A stretch of 6,240 bases of DNA from JBEKZQ01 sp049509675 (GTDB taxonomy: Bacteria; Planctomycetota; Planctomycetia; Pirellulales; Thermoguttaceae): assembly GCA_049509675.1 (NCBI GenBank), contig JBEKZQ010000391.1:1-6240 (forward strand), read 5' to 3'. Position numbers and translations under genes: made by a program. This document shows, in pieces, positions 1 to 6,147 of the stretch. Numbering within the stretch: position 1 is the stretch's first letter; every line of letters begins with the position of its first letter. The notes beneath the pieces were generated by a model that ran no database searches, had not been told where the DNA came from, and saw nothing but the letters and a program-made list of their open reading frames with translations.

Positions 1-10
1 CTGATATCGT

Positions 11-983
11 ATGGGGATCATGGCACGACCTCCACGCATTGACTTCCCCGACGCGCTGTACCACGTCACCAGCCGCGGTAACGGGCGGCAGCAAGTTTTT
101 CGGACCAGTGACGATCGTCAGCGGTTCCTCGGCCAACTCGCCGACGGCGCGTCTTCGGCGGCAATCGTGCTCTACGCCTTCGCCGTCATGGACAACCATT
201 TCCACCTCCTGGCCCGGACGCCGCGGGCCGACCTTTCGCAATTCATGCAGCGGCTGAACACTTCCTACGCCTTGTACGCGCGCTTCAAGCACCACCGGCC
301 TGGCCACCAGTTTCAGGGCCGCTTCAAGGCGAAGCTTGTGGAGGACGAGACCCCCCATCAAGATCGCGGCCTGCCGGAAGCTTGGACGCGCGGCCCGCGT
401 GCGTCGCTTGGAAGGCTATGCCTGGAGCAGCTACCCGGGTTACGTCGATGCCGGCAAGCGACTGGAGTTCGTCTGCTACGATCTGCTGGCCGACTACGGC
501 CGCACGCTGCCCGCGGCGCGGCGGCAGTACCGGGCCTATGTTCATGCGTGCGTCTTGGCGGACGACGCGCCGATGCTGGCGGCAATGGCCGCCAGTCGGC
601 ATGCGATCGGCGGAGAGAAATTCGTGGCGGAAACCGAGGGCCGTCTGGCGATTCGGCGGAGCGGAAGCGCGGTTGACCGGGATTTGGACCTGCCGCGAAC
701 GACGGTTCCCATCGAACGTATCGATGGGACGGTCGCTGCGCATTACGGCGTCCTGCCGACGGACCTGGGAAGTTGCCTGGCTTGCGGCGGCGCGGCCAAG
801 TTCGTCGCGGTGGAGTTGGCCTGTCGCCTGACCGGCATGACCCAGCGTGCCATCGGCGCGCATTACGGGGCCATCAGTTCGGCAGGCGTGAGCAACATCC
901 GCCGGCGACTGAGGACGGGCGAGTACGCGCTCTCCGACGTCGTCGCGCAGTTATACCAGCAGATGCTTACGGTTAGCAGTTAA
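11..983 (+). pseudogene. REP-associated tyrosine transposase (Y1/HUH, RAYT type), frameshifted and missing the catalytic-Tyr segment
   Basis: In an intact copy this enzyme would nick and rejoin single-stranded DNA with one catalytic tyrosine and a His-hydrophobic-His metal site. The first frame (from 11) opens with the family-typical MARPPRIDFPDALYHVTSRGN and contains MDNHFHLL, giving HUH residues H63-F64-H65 at 197-205. It continues through FQGRFKAKLVEDET and then becomes nonsense after about 352. The family pattern resumes in another frame at KIAACRKLGRAARVRRLEGYAWSSYPGYVD (from about 360) and runs to TAA at 981-983. The C-terminal part, about 740-935, resembles a DnaA-C-like helix-turn-helix (AHYGV, then TQRAIGAHYG, then VSNIRRRL). 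Related proteins have a stretch like YLLxxxRYIHLNP between VEDET and KIAA; it is absent, consistent with a deletion of about 35 bases that also shifts the frame. The family start is probably the ATG at 20; only ten bases precede the ATG at 11, so the upstream signal cannot be judged. It is almost certainly inactive. Confidence 0.88.
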
Positions 984-1308
984 AGTCTGACCCTGATATC
1001 CCTCTCTGATATCCCTCTGAGTGGTCGATGCCGGCGACATCCAGGGCTTCCACCAGTTGATCATCCTCGGCAGACACGACCACGATTTCCGCGCCTATGC
1101 ACAATTGGCGGGGATCAAGGTCCGACCGATCGCTTGATGCGGCCTGCATTGCCGATAAGCCTCGGTGTACCGCTTCGGCGACTTTCGGACTCGCGGACCA
1201 AAGGGCTTCCGACGACACTTGGACGGGATTATTCGTGAACCGCAGGGTGGCGTCGAGCAAACCGTGGTTCTCCCTGGCGCCGTCATTCAAGAAAAACGCG
1301 CCTACCAC
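973..1308 (-). CDS. Doubtful hypothetical ORF, 111 aa
   Basis: This open frame begins at a GTG that overlaps the TAG of the large upstream gene by a few bases and ends at a stop inside the tail of the transposase pseudogene. The predicted product starts VVGAFFLNDGARENHG when the GTG is read literally as Val. It has a hydrophobic-acidic stretch, GAEIVVVSAEDDQLVEAL, that could fold as a beta-strand and helix. The third positions are moderately G/C-rich, and that is the only support. Against it: no ribosome binding site, no recognisable family, and the last dozen codons are read out of the CTGATATC repeat and the transposase tail. It may be a relic of a gene disrupted by the element, or chance. 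Confidence 0.2.
   Translation of the reverse strand: MVGAFFLNDGARENHGLLDATLRFTNNPVQVSSEALWSASPKVAEAVHRGLSAMQAASSDRSDLDPRQLCIGAEIVVVSAEDDQLVEALDVAGIDHSEGYQRGISGSDFNC
993..1018. repeat. Perfect 13-bp tandem repeat (two copies) after the transposase
   Basis: The 13-mer CTGATATCCCTCT occurs at 993-1005 and again, identically and directly adjacent, at 1006-1018. The core GATATC is itself palindromic. It lies ten bases after the transposase stop, in a stretch (984-1020) where TCTGA occurs three times. The octamer CTGATATC also occupies positions 1-8, so the transposase is bracketed by the same word in the same orientation. The likely role is an element end or duplicated target junction, but the left end is cut by the window edge. 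Confidence 0.85.
1021..1301. other. Unassigned stretch between the mobile element and the large gene; possible gene remnants
   Basis: Neither strand gives a gene I can recognise. On the plus strand, 1021-1138 is open with G/C in about four of five third codon positions and ends in TGA. Its 38 residues finish with HDHDFRAYAQLAGIKVRPIA, faintly like the C-terminal end of a PIN-domain (VapC-like) toxin (D-x-DF, then Gly-Ile-x-Val). A stop at 1018-1020 closes the frame just before it, so it would be a 3' remnant cut off by the adjacent element. On the minus strand, 973-1308 is open from a GTG that overlaps the stop of the large gene, with about two thirds G/C third positions, no Shine-Dalgarno and no recognisable family; its last codons run into the tandem repeat. 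At most one of the two is likely real. No convincing terminator hairpin for the large gene is visible. Confidence 0.3.
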
Positions 1309-4300
1309 CGGTAATAGCGGTAGGGGTTATCCCCCATTGGGAAATCATTGCGATAATCGGGATAGTAATATCCGAGAGACCCGACCCCCTCCGGTTTTGG
1401 TCTCAGGGACATTGGCAAGCCTCCGTTGCCCACGAAGCCTCCCTCGTTGAAGCGATCGAAGAGTCGCACGGCGATGACGTTTCTGCCGGCCTTTACCAGC
1501 CTTCCGGGCACTACGTAATTGCGCGGCGCGAGCCACCAGGCAGCCGTCTTCATGTCCGTATGCCCGATTTCCACGCCGTTGAAGTAGGTATTGTCAAAAT
1601 CATCGAGCGCGCCGAGGGCGAGAATCATCTCCTTGCCCGCCTCGCTCGGGGGCACGACGATTTCTTTGTGGAAGACCGCCTCCCCGTCGTTATCTTTGAA
1701 GAACGGAATCATCTGGGGCAGCGTGACGGGCGTCCAGCCTTCGCTTGGCACGGTTTCGCCAACCAGCTTTTTTGCGGCCGGGGTGACGCCGGGATCACGA
1801 TGCGCCGTGGCGTCGCTGGCGGCGGGGGGCAACCGAAGGGTAATCTTCATTTGCCACTCGCCATCCAGGTTGAGAGCCCAGGTGTCCAGCGGATGGAAGA
1901 TGCGACTGTCCGCCGGGAAAGCAGCGCCAAGGTTGGCCAGGAGTTGGGCCACGGCGCGGGTGGACCTCCACCGCGTGTAGCGGAAGCAGGTCTTCTCGTC
2001 CGCGTGGAAGCGATCCGGATCCACCTGGCAGAAGACGGCCACGCCCTTTCCGATCACTTTGCGGCCAATCAGACCGTCCGCGCCGATCTCCGCGCCGGCG
2101 CTCACGATCCAGGGGGCGATATCCAGGTGGGTACGCCAGCGAAGATCGGACGCGCTCAGGCCCTTTGCTTCGGGCCACTCGGGCACAGCCGGCGACCCGG
2201 CGAAATCGGCTGTAGCCGGCTTCAACGTGGCGCCGAGCCCCCCGTCTGCCCGCGAGCGCGGCAAAAAGAATACCTTGCCGCCTTCTTCCAGGCAGGCGCT
2301 GAGCGCCGCCGTATCGATGTCCGCATCCGGGCCGATGAGCAGCAGCCCGGCGCCCGCATCCAGCACGGCCGATCGCTGATAACTCACCCCGACGCGGTCC
2401 AGCCATGCCGCGCCCGCTGCGCCGCCGAGATATGCGACCTTGCTCACCCGCGCAGACAGCGGGCAGTGCAGCGCGTAATCAATGATTTGCCCGGCCATGC
2501 GCTGCGCGGCGGGATCCGCGACCACGTGGTCTTCCAGGTCCAACGTGCAGACGATCAGCCGTCCTTTGCCGTAGTCCAGCTCCATCAGCGGCGTATAGGC
2601 CAGGTCGAACTCGCATTCCAGCATGGGGCGCCAGCCGCTGCGGTGAGGCTTCTCGATGGCAGCGCTCGCGACCGCGCCGCGGTTGCCCCAGTGCCAGCCG
2701 GCGTAGGGCTGATCTCCTTCGTTCCCCTTGAGGTAGTTTCCCAGGTATTTCGGGTAGGCCTCAATCAAGGTGCTGCTACCCGTCCAGTCGCGCAGGTCGT
2801 CGGCATCTATCCGGCGGGTGACCGGGGAATTCATGGGGAAGACGCGCCGGCTGACCTGCGGGCAGATCCGCCACTGGAGCGCCCGTTCCATCCACTGCGG
2901 CTCTTGGGCACAAATCACCGCCCGGCCTCCGGCGCGCACGAAGGCCTCCAGCCTGGCAGCCGTCGTTGGGTCTTCCTTCAAGGCATTGCGTCCGATAACC
3001 ACCAGGGGCGCCGCCGCGCCATTCCAGGCACGGGCCGCATAGCCCAGGTTCGCCAGCATCTTCTTCGCCGTGCCGTCCGGATCGATGACGGCGATCTCGC
3101 CTTCGCCCGGCCGGTCCTCTCCGAAGACGCGAAACGCAAACGTGTCCCGATGCGTGGCCTCGCCTATGGCTGCGGTCAGCGTGATCCGGCCGTCGGCCCT
3201 GCCGCCGGCTTCGGCAGCGGGCGCGATCACCTGGATGGGAATCAGTCGGGTCTCCGACACTGCCAGGCTGCCGTGCTCCGTGCCCCTGCCCACTTCCTTC
3301 CCGCCGACGGCGGCAGTCCAGGCGGCTGTAAAATGCTGGGGCTGACGCGTATCGTTGATCACGACAATCTGCTTCTCGATCTTCTCGCCGGAGCGGAAGT
3401 GGTGGTCCTTCGCTGTGTACTCCCCTACCGGGCCGGCGATCCACGCCAGGGTTTGGCCGTTGTTCTCCTTGAGCGCATCCTGCATCCACGACCAGGTGCG
3501 CAGGCCGCCCGGCAGCCCCGCGGTCCGCCAACTGCGCCAGGTATTGCTGCGGAAGAGCTGCTGAATCTTGTGCATGTTGGCGTAATCATCCAGGCGGTTC
3601 TCGGAGCTGTTGTAGAGCATCCCGCTGCGGAACAGGTCGTGAAGAAGCTGCCGGTACTTCGGCTCCTCTGAGGCATAGGCGTCCTTGCCAAAATAGATGG
3701 CGCTGAATTCGGTCAACAGGGGCTCGCTGGTGATGTTGCTGGAAAAGCCGTCGCGCCCGCGCCGGAACGTGCAGTCCATGGGGGTGCCGAACTCGACCAT
3801 TGAAATCGGCATCTCGCCGCTATTGGACCACTGGCTCAGCCAGTCTTCGCGCTCCTGGAGCGGTATGAGATCCAGGTAGCAGTTCATGGTATAGACGTCG
3901 CCCGTATAGGCCCCTGCGTGGCTGTAATAGACCCGGGTGGGATCACGCTTCTTGAGCCCTTCGAACATCTCCTTGCCGGCGGCCAGGATGCGCTGCCAGC
4001 GATCATTGCTCTGATCCCAGCCATGGCGGCCCAGATTGCGCGGATCCTGGTCGATCGCGCTGCCGAAGAAATTCATGCCGGCGATCCACATCACCAGGGA
4101 GGGATGGTTGCGGTAGTGGCGCATCCACACGGCAGCCCGCTCCAGTGCGCGCTGCCGGTTCTGCTCCCAAATGAGCTTATGGCTCGAATCCACCATGTAC
4201 TTGTTGGCGTTGAGGATGTACTCCGCCGCCAGGTATCCCTTGTGATCGGCGTCGTCAAGATCCGGCCTCGAGTCGGCGGCATCGCCGCGGGCATCCACAG

Positions 4301-5882
4301 TCGGGCGTCCGAACTCCCAGAAGTTCTCCCCGACCTGCGGGCGCTCTCCCCAGTAAAAGCACCCCTGCCGCAGGCGGATCTCGGCTCCGTTGAGGAAGAA
4401 CTTGCGTCCCTCCGCCCAGAACTCGCGGAAGCCGAATTCCTGGTTGTACTCGTCGTCCAGTCCCGCGCCCTTCACTTTCAGCCGGAGGGTATAAAGGTTG
4501 GGCTGGCCTACATCCCACAGGCGCGCGCTTGGCCAGGGCCAGGAGAGAGTAAGGGTCTGCGTCTCCTTCGCCTCCACGGCCGCGTCCGCAGTGAAGCTCT
4601 TCTCCACAGAACCGTGCATGTCGAGCATCTCGGCGACGAACTGAACCCGGCCGGTCTGCTCGACGCCGGCAAGCTCCACGTCCAGAGCGACGTCCTTTTT
4701 TCGTGTTGAGGGACGTACGAAGACATCGGTCACCCGCGCCTCGGACCAGCGGCTTTCCAAAAGGACGCTGCCGGTCAGGCCGCGCGTCTCGAGCCCGGCC
4801 GACGCATAGGAGACGCTACTCAAGGCATTCTGCCAGAAGCTCCCCACTTTTTCCGGATCAGCGATGGCCGCCACCAGCAGCCGGATATCTGCTGTCTTGC
4901 CGGGCGTTGCCGCTCGCGTGATGTCCACCGATCCCCAGGGCCAGGCGACCCTTCCGCACTGCGTGCCGTTTACATAGACCATCGCGTCCGTACACACCCG
5001 GTCAAAGCGCAGGCTGATCGCGCGACCTTGCCATTCCGCCGGAATCGGCGCCTGGCGCTGATACCAGGCGCGCGTCACCAACGACCCATCATATAGATCC
5101 CACTGCGGACCGCCGCCGAGGGCCGGGAAATCGGAAGGCTTGCCCGGGTGAATCTGCCAGTCGCCCGGCACCTTGATATATCCCCACCCCAGCTTGGGCG
5201 GATCAGCCGCCGCTTCGGCTGCGGGCATGAAGCGCCAGATGCCGTCCAGCGAAACCCGCGCCCGCCTGGCATTCACCGTTTCGACGCTGGTCTTGTCCCA
5301 GTCCAGGATGGCGCCGGCTGGCAGCAGGGCGTCCCCCAACTGCTTCCGCGCGACCAGATGGGGCGCGACCGTGAGGTCGGCGATCTCGAACACGCCGGTG
5401 CAATAGAACATCGCGGGCTGGATGTTCAGGCGAGTCGCCCCCGCAGGCACCTTCAGCTCGACCGATTTCGTCACCCAGTCGGAGTCAGTCCTTAATTCGG
5501 GAACTTCCGGGTAGCCAAATGAGCCTCCTTCGAACATCAGTGCAACGCGGGCCGTGTGCCAACCCTCTTTGCCTATTTTCAGGTTTGTGGCTTTCACGCG
5601 GACCGAGACGGTCAGGGACGCGATCTGCGGGGTGACTTTCACGTAGGCATGCACGTAGTCGAGTTGACGACCGGCATCCTGATTCTCAATGCGCAGCCAG
5701 TGCTTGCCGTTTTCCGAGATGACGCGGAATTCCTGGTTGTTCGGAATGCTGAATCCCTCGGCCCAACCCGTATTGACGCCGGGGTTCTCAAAATTCCCCT
5801 GCGGAAGCAGGTTCACCTGAGCCGAGGCGCGCCCTCCCACGACACAAAAGAACGCGAGAACCAGTGGGAACTTGGTATTCAT
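1302..5882 (-). CDS. Large secreted GH2-type multidomain protein (atypical glycoside hydrolase family 2)
   Basis: Length is 1526 aa. The start is ATG at 5882, chosen because GAGGAG lies 8 bases upstream and a signal peptide follows directly (K4, hydrophobic 5-16, ASA|Q cleavage after 21); an ATG 33 bases upstream lacks both. Domains: 23-175, carbohydrate-binding-like beta-sandwich (CBM4/9 style); 205-345, GH2 sugar-binding domain (LDGIWRF, VPGDWQ, VYVNGTQCG); 380-475, GH2 Ig-like domain; about 485-830, GH2 TIM barrel (GFREFWAEGRKFFLNG, RNHPSLVMW). Glu697 in SMVEFGTP fits the GH2 nucleophile. The acid/base position reads GMN604-F605-F606G, not NE. Residues 930-1140 and 1147-1322 resemble two class I amidotransferase-like (beta-galactosidase trimerisation/ThuA-like) domains; 1333-1495 is a second GH2-type sugar-binding domain; 1501-1526 is a Tyr/Arg-rich tail. 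It probably acts outside the cytoplasm on a glycan. Substrate and even catalysis are uncertain, since the acid/base Glu is absent and the barrel start looks shortened. Typical GH2 enzymes are 600-1100 aa. Confidence 0.9.
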   Translation of the reverse strand: MNTKFPLVLAFFCVVGGRASAQVNLLPQGNFENPGVNTGWAEGFSIPNNQEFRVISENGKHWLRIENQDAGRQLDYVHAYVKVTPQIASLTVSVRVKATNLKIGKEGWHTARVALMFEGGSFGYPEVPELRTDSDWVTKSVELKVPAGATRLNIQPAMFYCTGVFEIADLTVAPHLVARKQLGDALLPAGAILDWDKTSVETVNARRARVSLDGIWRFMPAAEAAADPPKLGWGYIKVPGDWQIHPGKPSDFPALGGGPQWDLYDGSLVTRAWYQRQAPIPAEWQGRAISLRFDRVCTDAMVYVNGTQCGRVAWPWGSVDITRAATPGKTADIRLLVAAIADPEKVGSFWQNALSSVSYASAGLETRGLTGSVLLESRWSEARVTDVFVRPSTRKKDVALDVELAGVEQTGRVQFVAEMLDMHGSVEKSFTADAAVEAKETQTLTLSWPWPSARLWDVGQPNLYTLRLKVKGAGLDDEYNQEFGFREFWAEGRKFFLNGAEIRLRQGCFYWGERPQVGENFWEFGRPTVDARGDAADSRPDLDDADHKGYLAAEYILNANKYMVDSSHKLIWEQNRQRALERAAVWMRHYRNHPSLVMWIAGMNFFGSAIDQDPRNLGRHGWDQSNDRWQRILAAGKEMFEGLKKRDPTRVYYSHAGAYTGDVYTMNCYLDLIPLQEREDWLSQWSNSGEMPISMVEFGTPMDCTFRRGRDGFSSNITSEPLLTEFSAIYFGKDAYASEEPKYRQLLHDLFRSGMLYNSSENRLDDYANMHKIQQLFRSNTWRSWRTAGLPGGLRTWSWMQDALKENNGQTLAWIAGPVGEYTAKDHHFRSGEKIEKQIVVINDTRQPQHFTAAWTAAVGGKEVGRGTEHGSLAVSETRLIPIQVIAPAAEAGGRADGRITLTAAIGEATHRDTFAFRVFGEDRPGEGEIAVIDPDGTAKKMLANLGYAARAWNGAAAPLVVIGRNALKEDPTTAARLEAFVRAGGRAVICAQEPQWMERALQWRICPQVSRRVFPMNSPVTRRIDADDLRDWTGSSTLIEAYPKYLGNYLKGNEGDQPYAGWHWGNRGAVASAAIEKPHRSGWRPMLECEFDLAYTPLMELDYGKGRLIVCTLDLEDHVVADPAAQRMAGQIIDYALHCPLSARVSKVAYLGGAAGAAWLDRVGVSYQRSAVLDAGAGLLLIGPDADIDTAALSACLEEGGKVFFLPRSRADGGLGATLKPATADFAGSPAVPEWPEAKGLSASDLRWRTHLDIAPWIVSAGAEIGADGLIGRKVIGKGVAVFCQVDPDRFHADEKTCFRYTRWRSTRAVAQLLANLGAAFPADSRIFHPLDTWALNLDGEWQMKITLRLPPAASDATAHRDPGVTPAAKKLVGETVPSEGWTPVTLPQMIPFFKDNDGEAVFHKEIVVPPSEAGKEMILALGALDDFDNTYFNGVEIGHTDMKTAAWWLAPRNYVVPGRLVKAGRNVIAVRLFDRFNEGGFVGNGGLPMSLRPKPEGVGSLGYYYPDYRNDFPMGDNPYRYYRW

Positions 5883-5890
5883 GTTCGTCA

Positions 5891-5896
5891 CTCCTC
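5891..5896 (-). promoter_or_regulatory. Ribosome binding site of the large GH2-type gene
   Basis: On the minus strand the bases read GAGGAG, followed by an 8-base spacer and the ATG at 5882. This strong Shine-Dalgarno match decides the start in favour of MNTKFPLVL over the in-frame ATG at 5915, which has no such motif and would put eleven residues in front of the signal peptide. Confidence 0.85.
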
Positions 5897-6025
5897 GTAT
5901 CTCCCATGTTAACAAAGTGGTTTGCGACCTTCCAGTTATCGCGAATCATGACGCAAGTCGTTGTCCGGCACGGGCCCCGCGATTTCACTGGAAACTCCGA
6001 AAAAATAAAATGTCGTGCCTGCCCC
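5897..6025 (-). other. Non-coding leader region upstream of the large gene
   Basis: This stretch should contain the promoter of the large minus-strand gene, but I cannot place -35/-10 boxes with confidence. An A/T-rich patch at 6000-6012 (minus strand ATTTTATTTTTT) is the only obvious low-GC segment and is a plausible place for promoter melting or an UP-like element. Short palindromes are present, GTTAAC at 5918-5923 and TTTC-ACTG-GAAA at 5983-5994, but they are too short to call operators. No riboswitch-like fold or small ORF is supported. Confidence 0.35.
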
Positions 6026-6054
6026 TTGACTTCCGGCCTGCTGGAGTCTAGGCT
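6026..6054 (+). promoter_or_regulatory. Promoter-like element with MerR-type dyad, facing rightwards
   Basis: TTGACT at 6026-6031 and TAGGCT at 6049-6054 are separated by 17 bases. Between and overlapping them, 6028-6048 forms an imperfect 21-bp dyad (GACTTCC, 7-base centre, TGGAGTC). Its length and placement resemble operators of MerR/CueR-type metal or stress regulators. The spacer is 17, not the 19-20 usual for MerR-activated promoters, and no plus-strand gene begins within the remaining 186 bases. The motif is visible; the regulatory meaning is inference. It could instead be chance. Confidence 0.25.
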
Positions 6055-6147
6055 GTTTCTTGGCTTCGCCTTCCCTGGTAATCCGCGTGCGCTGGGTTGG
6101 CGGGCGACATACCTATGAGGCTAGTGGTCTGTCCAACTTGAGTTTAC

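Larger units (their letters stand above)
1..1020 (+). mobile_element. Degenerate RAYT-type mobile element, left edge truncated by the window
   Basis: The span contains one broken HUH transposase gene bracketed by CTGATATC at 1-8 and 993-1018. No terminal inverted repeats like those of DDE insertion sequences are seen, which suits HUH elements that recognise short hairpins or asymmetric ends. The right boundary is set at the end of the tandem repeat and is approximate. Because the transposase lacks its catalytic segment, the copy could move only if another enzyme acted on it. The left boundary may lie before base 1. Confidence 0.5.

Noticed and set aside
324..863. 179-codon minus-strand frame inside the transposase
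   Set aside because: The plus strand in this interval carries clear transposase family motifs; the minus frame is compositional.
1272..1301. TTTTT run just after the stop of the large gene (minus strand) as an intrinsic terminator
   Set aside because: No stable GC-rich stem directly precedes the T run; the only nearby symmetry is GGCGCC after it.
1560..3671. Very long open frame (703 codons) on the plus strand opposite the large gene
   Set aside because: The minus-strand frame here encodes recognisable amidotransferase-like and GH2 domains with a continuous 1526-residue product. The antisense frame is a codon-bias shadow typical of high-GC genes, rich in Arg, Ala, Gly and Pro, with no recognisable motif or ribosome binding site.
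3918..4709. 263-codon plus-strand frame opposite the GH2 barrel
   Set aside because: It is a complementary shadow of conserved barrel codons, with no start signal or family resemblance.
5883..5915. Upstream ATG at 5915 as start of the large protein
   Set aside because: It lacks a Shine-Dalgarno and would place eleven residues before a well-formed signal peptide; the ATG at 5882 has GAGGAG at ideal spacing.
5918..5923. GTTAAC palindrome just upstream of the ribosome binding site
   Set aside because: A six-base palindrome with no extended symmetry is not enough to call a regulator site.
5983..5994. TTTC-ACTG-GAAA inverted repeat as an operator for the large gene
   Set aside because: The arms are only 4 bp, which is expected by chance in a window this size.
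5864..6118. 84-codon plus-strand frame across the leader region
   Set aside because: It has no family resemblance and overlaps the start, ribosome binding site and presumed promoter of the large gene.
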